A stretch of DNA of 64,000 nt from contig NZ_CP114040.1 in assembly GCF_026965555.1 (NCBI RefSeq), forward strand, positions 3,162,001-3,226,000, in the 5' to 3' direction. Of this stretch, positions 34,795-45,456 are shown piece by piece. Position 1 is the first letter of the stretch, and each line of letters opens with the position of its first letter. The position numbers and the translations under genes are program-made. A model generated the notes under the pieces. That model worked only from the letters and a program-made list of their open reading frames with translations, searched no databases and was not told the origin of the DNA. This DNA comes from Nannocystis punicea (GTDB taxonomy: Bacteria; Myxococcota_A; Polyangia; Nannocystales; Nannocystaceae).

Positions 34795-35951
34795 GGCTTC
34801 TTGCCCTCCACGAGGGCCTGCTCGCCGAGGAGGTACCACAGCTCGCCGGTGCCGAACTCGTCGAGGAGCTTGTGGACATCGGGGACGTCGCTCATCGGCG
34901 TGACGATGGTGCCGCGCTCGCGGTCTCGCTGGACGATCCGGACCTCTTCGGGTTGCGTGTAGTTGAGGAGGAGCGGGCTGTGCGTGGTGACGATGATCTG
35001 CCTCGGCGTGTTGCCGACAGCGCCGGTGCTGATCTTGCGGAGGAGCTCGACGACCTCTTGCAGGCGCGTCGGGTGGAGGCCGTTCTCCGGTTCTTCGACG
35101 AGGATCAGTCCGGGCTCGTCGCTGAAGGCGAGCGCCAAGAAGGCGGTCAGGAGCATCGCACCATCTGAGGCGTGGGCGCAGGGGATCGTGATGGCCGGCC
35201 CCTTCTTGGCGTTGGCGAGGACGAACTCGAGGGTCTTCGTGCCCGCATGTGCGGCGAGCGAGGGGAGCGCGATGCCGCTGAGCGTCGGAATCGCGGCATG
35301 CAGTGCCGTCTCGAGCCGGGCAATCGCCGTGCGATCGGGCCCCGAGAGAATACGATCGAGGACGGCCGCTAGATTGTCGCCGGTAGCAGAGAGGACCGCG
35401 TCGCGCGAGGTGAGTGCGGGCGTTCGCAGCGACTCCGGATTGAGGCGGAAGCGCGGTGCAGTGGCGAGCGAGTCGAGCGTGTCAAAGTTGACATGCGCAA
35501 ACTGTGAGAAGAGCTCGTCGATATCAGTTCTTGGGTCCGAGGAACTGCCTGGCGGACCGAAGTGATCGGCGAGCCGCTCGCGCAAGCGGGTCTGTTTGAG
35601 GCTCGAAACCTCGACTTCTCCGACAGACGGCTTGGAAGCCAAATGCTCGCAGACTGGGCCGACAGGAGGAATTTCGAGGTCGTAGTACCAGGTCCGTCGC
35701 GCATGGGTGATGCGGAGCGCCCAGTTCATGCTTCCGGCATCCAACCCTTTCCACGCGAGATGCCGCCACTCGTCGTCGCCGCGGAAGATGTCGGCGAGCG
35801 GCTCGCGCATCGTGCGGCCGAGGATCCGCAGCGCGTCGAGGATGCTGGACTTGCCGCTGTCGTTCGGGCCGATGAGGACCGTGAACGGGCCGAACGCGAG
35901 GTCGACGTCGCGCAGGCACTTGAAGTTCTGGACGTGGAGGCGAGCGAGCAT
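34791..35951 (-). CDS. AAA_21/OLD-like ATPase of a defence-type pair
   Basis: 386 residues from ATG 35951. It opens MLARLHVQNFKCLRDVDLAF with Walker A GPNDSGKS (28-35), the signature of SMC/RecF-like ATPases. The middle 200 residues are variable. An ABC-like signature ASDGAMLL (about 260-267), Walker B LILVEEPENGLHP (281-293) and a switch His in TTHSP (323) complete the head. The C-terminus ends VEGKKP, overlapping the next gene. Base composition is somewhat lower in GC than neighbours. Members of this class (RloA, AriA, OLD, PtuA) sense or act on phage DNA or proteins with an effector partner, which here would be the DUF4276-like protein. No signal or membrane segment. Confidence 0.8.
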   Translation of the reverse strand: MLARLHVQNFKCLRDVDLAFGPFTVLIGPNDSGKSSILDALRILGRTMREPLADIFRGDDEWRHLAWKGLDAGSMNWALRITHARRTWYYDLEIPPVGPVCEHLASKPSVGEVEVSSLKQTRLRERLADHFGPPGSSSDPRTDIDELFSQFAHVNFDTLDSLATAPRFRLNPESLRTPALTSRDAVLSATGDNLAAVLDRILSGPDRTAIARLETALHAAIPTLSGIALPSLAAHAGTKTLEFVLANAKKGPAITIPCAHASDGAMLLTAFLALAFSDEPGLILVEEPENGLHPTRLQEVVELLRKISTGAVGNTPRQIIVTTHSPLLLNYTQPEEVRIVQRDRERGTIVTPMSDVPDVHKLLDEFGTGELWYLLGEQALVEGKKP

Positions 35952-36004
35952 GCGGGTCGGCTACAGGATAGCTCGACTCGCGCGCCGCGGCAGGAGCGGG
36001 CGGC

Positions 36005-36349
36005 TCAGGGTTTACGGGCCTGGGGGTGCTCGTCGTACCAGGTGCGGATGGACTCCTGGGTGAGCTCGACGACGAGGTCGGTGGTGCCGACCTTGACCTG
36101 GCAGCCGAGGCGGCTGTAGGAGCGGACGTCGAAGCCCATGTCGAGGCGGTCGCTCTCGGCGTCGGACATCTCGGGCAGGCTGCCGAGGCCCTGACGGACG
36201 TAGCAGTGGCACGAGGAGCAGGCGCACACGCCTCCGCAGGCGGAGCCCATCATGATGTCGTGGCGCTCGGCCAGGTCGAGGAGGGTCTCGCCGGGCTCGG
36301 CCTCGACGACCTTGGTGCCATGGGGGCCGATGAAGGTGACGTTCGGCAT
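36005..36349 (-). CDS. fdx: [2Fe-2S] ferredoxin of the isc operon
   Basis: 114 residues from ATG 36349. Adrenodoxin-type ferredoxin with ligands in SACGGVCACSSCHCYV (C-x5-C-x2-C pattern) and RLGCQVKV (fourth Cys), and a preceding GETLLDLAERHDI helix. It supplies electrons for Fe-S cluster assembly. It starts 6 bases after the hscA stop and is the last gene of the operon. Confidence 0.92.
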   Translation of the reverse strand: MPNVTFIGPHGTKVVEAEPGETLLDLAERHDIMMGSACGGVCACSSCHCYVRQGLGSLPEMSDAESDRLDMGFDVRSYSRLGCQVKVGTTDLVVELTQESIRTWYDEHPQARKP

Positions 36350-36355
36350 GCGTTC

Positions 36356-38373
<2,018 letters not shown>

Positions 38374-38377
<4 letters not shown>

Positions 38378-38886
38378 GGGGCGCTGCTGTCGGTCTCGTC
38401 GAGGAATCGCTGGAAGTAGCGGCGGGCCACCAGGTGCTCGGCGGCGCGGCGGAACTCGCCGGCGTCGAGGGCCGCGACCGCGGCGTCGAGGGCCGCGTCG
38501 CCGCGGGCCTCGACGTCGTCGCGCAGGGCGGCGACGCCGTCCGGGCCGCCGTCCTCCAGGCGCTCGCGCAGGTCGATCATCTCGAGCAGGAAGGCCTGGG
38601 TCGGGTGCGGCGCGCCGCGCTCGGGGTCGGTGCTGTCGAGGTCGATGCCGCCGAGCTTGACGAGCGCCTCGGCCCGCAGGACCGGATCTCGCAAGACGCG
38701 ATAGGCGGCGTTGACGGCGCTGGCGCGCTCGACGGCGGCGCGGCGGGCGGCGGTGCCCTCGCCGACGACGTTGTCGGGGTGGGCCGCCCGCGACAGCTCG
38801 AGGTAACGCTGCTCGATCGCCTCGCGCGCGGCGGCGTGCCGGCGCGGCAGGTCGAACAGGGCGAATGGGTCGATGTCGACGGACAT
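38374..38886 (-). CDS. hscB: HscB co-chaperone
   Basis: 170 residues from ATG 38886. An N-terminal J-like domain begins [20 protein letters not shown] and contains the HPD tripeptide in [12 protein letters not shown], followed by a [18 protein letters not shown] helix. The C-terminal three-helix part has [14 protein letters not shown], the IscU-binding region. It brings IscU to HscA. It is coupled to hscA by a 4-base overlap, and a large repeat cluster separates it from iscA. Confidence 0.9.
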
Positions 38887-38979
38887 GGCCGGAGAGTCGA
38901 AGAGAACAGGTCCGAAGGGACAGGCCCGCTCGAACAGGGCCGATGGAACAGGCCCGAAAGAGCAGGTCCGAGAGGGCAG
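38881..38979. repeat. Long degenerate palindromic repeat array between iscA and hscB
   Basis: At least six half-sites in about 100 bases: GGACATGGCC, ACAGGTCCGAAGGGACAGGCCC, ACAGGGCC, GAACAGGCCCGAAAG, GCAGGTCCGAGAGGGCAG. The array reaches into the hscB start codon. It could act as an operon-internal attenuator or mRNA processing site. Confidence 0.7.
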
Positions 38980-39011
38980 AGGGTCGCCGGCCCCGCTGCG
39001 GCGGGCGGCGG

Positions 39012-39344
39012 CTAGAACGAGATCGACTCGCCGCAGCCGCAGGCGTCCTTGGTGTTGGGGTTCTTGAACTTGAACCCGTGGCCGCGGATCCCGGTCTCGA
39101 AGTCGACCTCGGTGCCGTCGAGGTAGAACAGGCTCTTGGGGTCGACGACGACGCGCACGCCGTCCTGCTCGACGACCAGGTCGTTGGCCCGGGGCGGCTT
39201 GTCGTCGAATTCGAACAGGTACGAGTAGCCGGTGCAGCCGCCGCCGCGGATGCCGAGGCGGATGCACGCCTGCGGGGTGCCGCGGCGGGCAAGCTGGTCG
39301 CGCATGATCTTGGCGGCGCGCGAGGTGACGGTGAGGCTGGGCAT
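39012..39344 (-). CDS. iscA: IscA-type Fe-S carrier
   Basis: 110 residues from ATG 39344. The A-type signature has three cysteines: [17 protein letters not shown] near residue 37 and [16 protein letters not shown] at the C-terminus. [20 protein letters not shown] is typical. It carries and delivers clusters in the isc pathway. It follows iscU by 5 bases. Confidence 0.93.
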   Translation of the reverse strand: MPSLTVTSRAAKIMRDQLARRGTPQACIRLGIRGGGCTGYSYLFEFDDKPPRANDLVVEQDGVRVVVDPKSLFYLDGTEVDFETGIRGHGFKFKNPNTKDACGCGESISF

Positions 39345-39349
39345 GACGG

Positions 39350-39760
39350 TCAGTGCTCGGGCTCGCTCTCGGGGTCGGGCGCGGCGCCTTGCTTCTGCTG
39401 GAAGTCGCGGATCGCGGCCTTGATCGCGTCCTCGGCGAGCACGGAGCAGTGGATCTTCACCGGCGGCAGCGACAGCTCCTCGGCGATCTGGCTGTTCTTG
39501 ATCTGCATGGCCTGGTCGACGCTCATGCCCTTGACCCACTCGGTCACGAGGCTCGAGCTGGCGATCGCGGAGCCGCAGCCGTAGGTCTTGAACTTGGCGT
39601 CGGTGATGACGCCGTTCTCGACCTTGATCTGGAGCTTCATGACGTCGCCGCAGGCGGGCGCGCCGACGATGCCGGTGCCGACGCTCGCGTCGCCCTTGTC
39701 GAGGCTGCCGACGTTGCGCGGGTGCTCGTAGTGGTCGATGACTTTGTTGCTGTACGCCAT
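39350..39760 (-). CDS. iscU: IscU scaffold protein
   Basis: 136 residues. Cluster-binding cysteines in VGAPACGDVMKLQIKV, KTYGCGSAIASSS and KIHCSVLAEDAIK, and the HscA-recognition motif LPPVK just before the third Cys. The N-terminus MAYSNKVIDHYEHPRNVGS is typical, and the C-terminal tail is acidic. It assembles [2Fe-2S] clusters from sulfur supplied by IscS. It lies 61 bases after iscS. Confidence 0.95.
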   Translation of the reverse strand: MAYSNKVIDHYEHPRNVGSLDKGDASVGTGIVGAPACGDVMKLQIKVENGVITDAKFKTYGCGSAIASSSLVTEWVKGMSVDQAMQIKNSQIAEELSLPPVKIHCSVLAEDAIKAAIRDFQQKQGAAPDPESEPEH

Positions 39761-39821
39761 GGCGGTTCTCTTCGGACCCGGGTGCGGGGTAGTGATTGGG
39801 CCCGGAGGCCCGAGAAGTCAA

Positions 39822-41048
39822 TCAGTGCGGGGTCCACTCGATGGTGCGCAGGTCGATGCCCTCCTGGACCATCTCCCACAGCGGGGACATGTCGCGCAGG
39901 CGAGCGACCTCGCGCTGGATGAGGTCCGCGACGAAGTCGAGCTCCTCGCGGGTGGTGAACCGGCCGATCGTGATGCGCAGGCTCGAGTGCGCCAGCTCGT
40001 CGTCGAGGCCCATGGCCCGCAGGACGTAGCTGGGCTCCAGGCTGGCCGAGGTGCAGGCCGAGCCGGAGGAGACGGCGATGTCCTTGAGTCCCATGAGCAG
40101 GCTCTCGCCCTCGACGTAGGCGAAGCTGATGTTGAGGGTTCCGGGCAGGCGATGCTCGAGCGAACCGTTGACGATCGCGTGCGGGATCTCCGTGACCAGG
40201 CGCCGGCGCAGGTGCTCGCGCAGCTCCAGGATGCGGGCCGACTCGCTGGCCAGCTCCTCGCGCGCCAGCTTGGCCGCGTAGCCGAAGCCGACGATGCCCG
40301 GGACGTTGAGGGTGCCGGAGCGGGTGCCGCGCTCGTGGCCGCCGCCGTGGAGCTGCGGGGCGATCCGGACGCGCGGCTTGCGGCGGCGGATGTAGAGCGC
40401 GCCGACGCCCTTGGGCCCGTAGAGCTTGTGGGCGCTGAGGCTGGCGAGGTCGATGTTCATCGCCTCGACGTCGACCGGGATCTTGCCGAACGCCTGCACC
40501 GCGTCGGTGTGGAACAGGACCCCGGCGGCCCGGCAGGCGGCGCCGATCTCGGTGACCGGGTTGAGCACGCCGGTCTCGTTGTTGGCGATCATCAGCGAGA
40601 CCAGCGCGGTGTCGGGCCGGATCGCCGCGGCGACCTGCTCCGGCGTGACGCGGCCGTCCTGCGCGACCGGCAGGTAGGTGACCTCGCAGCCGTGGCGCTC
40701 GAGGTGCTTGCAGGTGTCCAGGACCGCCTTGTGCTCGGTGACCGCGGTGACGATGTGCTTCTTGCCGGCCTCGGCCAGGTACTCGATCACGCCCTTGATC
40801 GCCAGGTTGTTCGACTCGGTCGCGCCGCTGGTGAAGGTGATCTCCTTCGGGTCGGCGTTGAGCGAGGTGGCGATCTCGCGGCGCGCGGCCTCGACGGCCT
40901 CCTCGGCCTGCCACCCGAACACGTGGGTGCGGCTGGCGGCGTTGCCGTAGCGGTCGCTGAAGTACGGCAACATGGCCTCGAGGACACGTGGGTCGACGGG
41001 GCAGGTGGCGGCGTAGTCGAGGTAGATCGGGCGCTTGGTGTCGGTCAT
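39822..41048 (-). CDS. iscS: IscS cysteine desulfurase
   Basis: 408 residues from ATG 41048, overlapping the regulator gene by ATGA. Class V aminotransferase motifs: [68 protein letters not shown] with the PLP Lys, and the sulfur-carrier Cys in [15 protein letters not shown]. It removes sulfur from cysteine and passes it to IscU. Confidence 0.95.
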   Translation of the reverse strand: MTDTKRPIYLDYAATCPVDPRVLEAMLPYFSDRYGNAASRTHVFGWQAEEAVEAARREIATSLNADPKEITFTSGATESNNLAIKGVIEYLAEAGKKHIVTAVTEHKAVLDTCKHLERHGCEVTYLPVAQDGRVTPEQVAAAIRPDTALVSLMIANNETGVLNPVTEIGAACRAAGVLFHTDAVQAFGKIPVDVEAMNIDLASLSAHKLYGPKGVGALYIRRRKPRVRIAPQLHGGGHERGTRSGTLNVPGIVGFGYAAKLAREELASESARILELREHLRRRLVTEIPHAIVNGSLEHRLPGTLNISFAYVEGESLLMGLKDIAVSSGSACTSASLEPSYVLRAMGLDDELAHSSLRITIGRFTTREELDFVADLIQREVARLRDMSPLWEMVQEGIDLRTIEWTPH

Positions 41049-41836
41049 GGGAAGGTCCCCTCGGCGTCGGTGGGGGCGGCGGCTCGCTCGGCGGGGCGCC
41101 CGGCGAACTCGCCCGGTCGCGCGGCCAGCTCGGGGCCGGCTGTCCGCACGGACAGGTCAGAGGAAGGTGTCCTCGGGGACAGGTCGGCTGTCCGCGAGGA
41201 CAGCTCGGAGGCCCGCGAGGAGAGATCGGAGGTCCGCGAGGAGAGCTCGGCGGGTCGGCCGCCGGAGGCCGCGGTCTCGATCGCGCAGGCCCGGACCGGC
41301 TGCTCGCCGCCGGGCTTGCGGTGGATGCCGACCACCAGCGACGGGGTCGGCTCGTCGCTGCGGCGCTCGCTGATGCAGTTGGTGCAGGCGTCCGGCTTGG
41401 CAGGCTCCTGGCAGAGGCGGCAACCCTCGAGGTAGGCCAGACTTTCGGACAGGTCGCGCTCGAGCTGCAAGAGCCGGGTGACCTGCGCCCGGGTGTCGTC
41501 GAGCTTGCCGCGGAACAGCTCACGCACGCTGTTCATCGCCTCCGGCGCGGTCTGCGAGGCGGCCACGGTGCCCAGGAGGCTCTGGATCTGCGGCAGGCTG
41601 AAGCCGATGTCCTGGAGCTTGGTGATCCAGTAGACCCGGGCGACCTCGTCGGGACCGTACAGGCGGAAGCCGCCCTCGGTCCGGGCGCTCGGGACGAGCA
41701 GGCCCATCTCCTCGTAGAGGTGCAGGGCCCGCGGGGTCTTGCCGGTCTTGCGCGCGAGCTCGCCGATCTTGATCCGGCCGGGCCGCGTCACGCCGGCGGT
41801 CGGTGCGAGCGTGGGCTTGGCTTCGCTGATGCTCAT
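41045..41836 (-). CDS. MerR-family regulator with SoxR-like Cys cluster, head of isc operon
   Basis: 263 residues from ATG 41836. The N-terminal winged helix is MerR type: [40 protein letters not shown]. Only short parts are diagnostic ([11 protein letters not shown] and [11 protein letters not shown]). A long dimerisation helix follows and ends with four cysteines, C139-x2-C142-x8-C151-x2-C154. They sit where SoxR places its [2Fe-2S] ligands (C-x2-C-x-C-x5-C), though with different spacing. No IscR-type (Rrf2) gene is seen, so this protein probably senses Fe-S status and controls the operon. The C-terminal 90 residues are repeat-derived ([20 protein letters not shown]). A 20-bp inverted repeat lies 34 bases upstream. 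Confidence 0.8.
   Translation of the reverse strand: MSISEAKPTLAPTAGVTRPGRIKIGELARKTGKTPRALHLYEEMGLLVPSARTEGGFRLYGPDEVARVYWITKLQDIGFSLPQIQSLLGTVAASQTAPEAMNSVRELFRGKLDDTRAQVTRLLQLERDLSESLAYLEGCRLCQEPAKPDACTNCISERRSDEPTPSLVVGIHRKPGGEQPVRACAIETAASGGRPAELSSRTSDLSSRASELSSRTADLSPRTPSSDLSVRTAGPELAARPGEFAGRPAERAAAPTDAEGTFP
41140..41254. repeat. Tandem palindromic repeats encoding the regulator's tail
   Basis: CTGTCC-GCAC-GGACAGGTC (41140), GTGTCC-TCGG-GGACAGGTC (41168), CTGTCC-GCGA-GGACAGCTC (41189) and degenerate copies to 41254. All are in frame and produce a Ser-Arg-Thr-Asp-Leu-type tail on the MerR-family protein. Confidence 0.7.
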
Positions 41837-41869
41837 GAGGCCCTCAACCTGTCGTCGGGAGGAAGGTAT

Positions 41870-41889
41870 CTCTTACGTACACGTAAGAG
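41870..41889. promoter_or_regulatory. Putative MerR-type operator of the isc operon
   Basis: Perfect inverted repeat CTCTTACGT-AC-ACGTAAGAG, 34 bases upstream of the regulator start and the only AT-leaning stretch in the region. MerR-family operators usually are such dyads between a -35 and -10 separated by 19-20 bases. On the minus strand TTGACC lies upstream (about 41903-41908) and GATACC directly after the dyad. The proposed promoter elements are approximate. Confidence 0.65.
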
Positions 41890-42088
41890 TTGAGGCGGTG
41901 GTCAAAAACTGACATGCGGGCGCTTCGCTGTCAACCGCCGTTTCCTGCGAGAAAACGCGGCTGAAAAGCTCTCGGGCGACCGCGGAATGGCCGGGACCAG
42001 TCCGCGATCGCCCGAGGATTCAGGCGCTAAGCTCACGTGCACGTGCGAGTCGGGAAGACTTCAGCGCGGAGCCGCGCGCGCCTCGCCG

Positions 42089-44164
42089 TCACTCCGAGCG
42101 GCCGGCGCGCTTGGGCGGCACCCGCTCCACCTTGGTGGCGTCGATCTTGAGACCACCGGTCGTCGGGGTCTCGGTCTTCGGGGTCTCGGTCTTCGGAGTC
42201 TCGGTCTTCGGGGTCTCGGTCTTCGGAGTCTCGGTCTTCGGAGTCTCGGTCTTCGGAGTCTCGGTCTTCGGAGTCTCGACCTTCTTCTCCTCGACCTTCT
42301 TCTCCTCGACCTTCGGGGCCTCGGCCACCGGGGCCTCGGCCACGACCGGCGGCGGCGCGTCGATGACCGGGCGGAGGAACGCGGCCACGCCACCGGCAGC
42401 GAGCAGCAGCGCCGGCGCCGAACCGCCGACCAGCGCGCCCGCGCCGCCCTGACCGGCGCGGGTCTGGTAGGCGGCGATCCGCGGCGAGTTGGGGTACTTG
42501 GCGGCGAGATCGGCGAAGGCCTTGACCGGGTCGGCGCTGGTCGCCGCGGCGAGGGCCGCCTTGCCCTCCTCGTCGGTGGTGTTGCCGATCGACTGCACCG
42601 CGACGTGGATCACGGCGGCGTTCTGGTGCTCGCTGATCCACATCGTGGTGCTCGACAGCGGGGCGACGACGTTGAGGGCCGAGCGGGCGTTGCTCGACGA
42701 GTAGCCGGGGAGGCTGGCGAGGGCGCCGTCGAGGAGCTTGAGCAGCTCGGGGCTCTGCAGGCCGTCGAGCGGGACGTGGCCGACGAAGCCGACCTCGCCG
42801 GCGCGCAGCCCGGCGGCCAGAGCGGGCGGCAGGGCGGCGATGGTGGCCTCGCTGTTGGCGGCGGCCTTGACCAGGCCGACCTTGCCCGCGTCGGCGCCGA
42901 CGACCGCGGCCAGGGTGCCCTCGGCCGGGAACACCCAGGCGTCGAGCGAGAGGCCGAGCTGGTCGGCCAGCGCCTTGGCCTGCGGGACGCCGCTGGCGCC
43001 GAGGTGCAGCGCCTTGATCTTGTCGGCCCCGACGGTCACGTTCTCGGCCTTGAAGGAGACCTTGCTGCCGGGGACGTCGGGGATCGGCTTGTTGTGGATC
43101 ATCGGGCCGCCGAACGCGACCGCGAGGTCGGCGAGCGGGGCCAGCGAGCTGGTGTCGCTGAAGCCGAAGCGGGCCTGAAGGGCGGCCGGGTCGGCGCTGC
43201 CGCCGAACAGGACCTCGCCGGTGAAGGCGCTCACGGTGGCGCTGAACGGCGGCGGCACCTCGTTCAGGCCCTTCTTCTTGAGCTCGTCGATGTCGAGCTT
43301 CATCCACATGAAGCCGGTGCCGGCCGGGGCGAACTTCAGCAGCTCGGCCTGACCCGGGGCGAGGGTGGTGACCAGGTCCTTGGCGTCCGACGGGGCGCTG
43401 ACGTGGAAGGTCGCGCCGCCGGCCGGCTTGTCGAGGCCGAAGTGGAGGTCGCCGTCGCTGACGTAGCCGAACAGCGCCAGGTCGTCGACCGCGACCGCCG
43501 GCAGGGCGGTGTTCAGGCGGGTGCGCGCGGCCTTGCCGTCGCCCGGCTTGTAGGTGGCGAGGGTCGCCTGGTCCTTGGCACAGGTGACGTAGCCGGGCCG
43601 CCCGGCGGTGGCCTGACACTCGGCGGTGGCGGCGTCGGGGATCTTCAGGGAGGCGAGCAGGCCCTTGGCGGCCTCGGCGCTGCTGGCCGAGAAGGTGATC
43701 ACGGTGTCGTCGCCGCCCGTGAGCGAGGTGCTGGTGACGACGATGCCGCGCGCGAGGTCGGTGCCGGCCTTGGACAGGGCTTCCTTGGCGTCGGCGACGC
43801 CGTGCTTGAACAGGGCGAAGCTCTCGGTCAGCCGCGAGGTCTGGTCGGGCGAAGTGGCGCTGACGAGCGTGGTGAGCGGCTGCTCGAAGGTGCCCGCGGC
43901 GGTCTCGGCGAGCGAGAGGAGCGCGTCGGGGGCCTTGAAGACGACGTAGGAGGTGGCGCCGTCGTGGACCAGGCCGAGCAGCTCGTCGACGGTCGCCGGC
44001 CCGGTCGGGGCGGGCGGCGCGGCTACCGCCGGGGCCGGCGGCGCCTTGGCGTCTACCGCAGTCTTGGTGTCCGCGGCCTTTTGTTCGCCCCCCGAGGAGG
44101 CTGGATTGCACGCGACGAGCAGCATCAGCGTGCTCAGAGGGAGGGACAGGCGGGGGTTCGACAT
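42089..44164 (-). CDS. Large lipoprotein with TPKTE repeats
   Basis: 691 residues from ATG 44164. Lipoprotein signal LPLSTLMLLVAC (Cys about residue 19), then an Ala/Pro-rich linker. The body (about residues 60-590) alternates beta-like strands and Ala/Gly-rich helices without recognised motifs; LLGLVHDGATSYVVFKAPDA, LFGYVSDGDLHFGLDKPAGG and LPGYSSSNARSALNVVAPLS are typical blocks. A hydrophobic stretch (GALVGGSAPALLLAAGGVAA) lies near residue 600. The C-terminus has EEKKVEEKKV followed by seven TPKTE repeats. It is probably a surface or periplasmic structural protein; function unknown. It is divergent from the next lipoprotein gene. Confidence 0.65.
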   Translation of the reverse strand: MSNPRLSLPLSTLMLLVACNPASSGGEQKAADTKTAVDAKAPPAPAVAAPPAPTGPATVDELLGLVHDGATSYVVFKAPDALLSLAETAAGTFEQPLTTLVSATSPDQTSRLTESFALFKHGVADAKEALSKAGTDLARGIVVTSTSLTGGDDTVITFSASSAEAAKGLLASLKIPDAATAECQATAGRPGYVTCAKDQATLATYKPGDGKAARTRLNTALPAVAVDDLALFGYVSDGDLHFGLDKPAGGATFHVSAPSDAKDLVTTLAPGQAELLKFAPAGTGFMWMKLDIDELKKKGLNEVPPPFSATVSAFTGEVLFGGSADPAALQARFGFSDTSSLAPLADLAVAFGGPMIHNKPIPDVPGSKVSFKAENVTVGADKIKALHLGASGVPQAKALADQLGLSLDAWVFPAEGTLAAVVGADAGKVGLVKAAANSEATIAALPPALAAGLRAGEVGFVGHVPLDGLQSPELLKLLDGALASLPGYSSSNARSALNVVAPLSSTTMWISEHQNAAVIHVAVQSIGNTTDEEGKAALAAATSADPVKAFADLAAKYPNSPRIAAYQTRAGQGGAGALVGGSAPALLLAAGGVAAFLRPVIDAPPPVVAEAPVAEAPKVEEKKVEEKKVETPKTETPKTETPKTETPKTETPKTETPKTETPKTETPTTGGLKIDATKVERVPPKRAGRSE
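42163..42279. repeat. 15-bp coding tandem repeats (TPKTE)
   Basis: About eight units of TTCGGRGTCTCGGTC (+ strand), seven of them encoding PKTET in the leftward lipoprotein. Unit length is a multiple of three, so copy number can vary without frameshift. Confidence 0.85.
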
Positions 44165-44280
44165 GCGGCGCATGGTAGCGAAAAGCGGGGTGGGTGTGTG
44201 ATAAGCGGGGCGCGATATCGCGCTGGACGAATGCGGCGGTCGGCCGTGCGGCCCACGACCGACCGTGCGATGCTCCGCGC

Positions 44281-45423
44281 GTGCTTCGCCCATACTCGAC
44301 CGGATTTATCCTGGCTTTCGTGGCTTCCTGCGGCGATCCGGGGACCTCGCGCCTGCAACAGCGAGACGGCGACGCGGCGCCCGGAAAGGCCGCGCCGGAG
44401 GTCCAGACGCCCGTGGGGGCCCAGCGCCCCGCGACGCCGGCCGATTCGCCGTCCAAGGCCGATCCTTCGCAACCGCAGAGCCCGGCGCAACCGTCCGAGA
44501 CGGCGGAGATCCGCCTGGCCCTTCGGGAAGGTTCGGCCTACCGCGTGACGACGATCGGCAACGTCCGCTTCGGCTCGCTGGTCCAGCCGACCGGCTTCGC
44601 CCGCGAGGAGCGGCTGACGCTCAAGGACTGCGACGGCGAGGGCTTCACCCGCGCGTGCACGCTCGAGCACCGCTACGTGAACTTCGAGGCCGAGCCGCCG
44701 AACGGCAAGTTCCTCGACAACGACGAGAAGGCGGTCCATCAGCTGGTGACGACGCACCGCCTGCTGGCGACCGGCGAGCGACCGGGGACGACGTCGATCA
44801 CCGGTCCCAAGGAGCAGGCGGAGAGCAAGCCCGGCCAGGCGCTGGTCGACGCCAATCGCTTCTTCTGCATCCGCTTCCCGGAGGAGGCGATCGGGGTCGG
44901 CGCCAAGTGGCGCTCGAAGTGCCAGATGCGCTCCGGCGGGGTGATCGACACGCGCGACGTGCTGTGGGAGCTGAAGAAGCTCGAGCGCGACCCCGACACC
45001 GGGCTGCGTGCCGAGCTGTCGTACATCGGCGAGTACACGTCGCCCGGCGCGAAGGCGCCGCTCGAGGGGGTGGTCCGCGGGACGCTGCTGTTCTTCGTCG
45101 ACGCCGGCGAGCCGCACCTGCTGCGCGAGGAGTTCCAGACCGCGACCGACAAGGCGAGCGCCTACAAGACGCACACGACGCTGGCCTATCAGTTCGTCAA
45201 GCTGGTGCCGGGACCCGACGGCAAGGAGGTGGCGATGCGCACCGACGGCAAGCCGTTCCCGGAGACGCCGGCGATCAACGAGGGCCCGGCCGGGGAGGCG
45301 ACGCCCGCCGCGGGCGAGGCGAAGGCCGGCGCGAAACCGGAGGGCGAGGCGAAGGCCGGGGCGAAGACGGGCGAGGCGAAGGAGCCCAGGGGCGCGGGCG
45401 GGGCGGTCTCGGCCGGGGGTTGA
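44281..45423 (+). CDS. Lipoprotein, unknown function
   Basis: 380 residues from GTG 44281. The short signal LRPYSTGFILAFVASC gives a lipidated Cys at about residue 17. A Pro/Ser/Gln-rich linker follows (to about residue 80), then a beta-rich domain (EIRLALREGSAYRVTTIGNV, VHQLVTTHRLLATGERPGTT, ALVDANRFFCIRFPEEAIGV) with two further Cys. The C-terminal 45 residues are Ala/Gly/Glu-rich (GEAKAGAKPEGEAKAGAKTG). No domain was recognised. It is divergent from the TPKTE lipoprotein (116-base shared upstream region) and precedes a rhodanese gene by 33 bases. Confidence 0.65.
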   Translation: MLRPYSTGFILAFVASCGDPGTSRLQQRDGDAAPGKAAPEVQTPVGAQRPATPADSPSKADPSQPQSPAQPSETAEIRLALREGSAYRVTTIGNVRFGSLVQPTGFAREERLTLKDCDGEGFTRACTLEHRYVNFEAEPPNGKFLDNDEKAVHQLVTTHRLLATGERPGTTSITGPKEQAESKPGQALVDANRFFCIRFPEEAIGVGAKWRSKCQMRSGGVIDTRDVLWELKKLERDPDTGLRAELSYIGEYTSPGAKAPLEGVVRGTLLFFVDAGEPHLLREEFQTATDKASAYKTHTTLAYQFVKLVPGPDGKEVAMRTDGKPFPETPAINEGPAGEATPAAGEAKAGAKPEGEAKAGAKTGEAKEPRGAGGAVSAGG

Positions 45424-45456
45424 AGGTCGGCCCGGCCCGGGCTACGAAGGTCGGGC

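Noticed and set aside
42163..42279. Regular short repeats could suggest a CRISPR array.
   Set aside because: Units are 15 bp without spacers and are in frame in a lipoprotein gene. The palindrome clusters also lack unique spacers of constant length.
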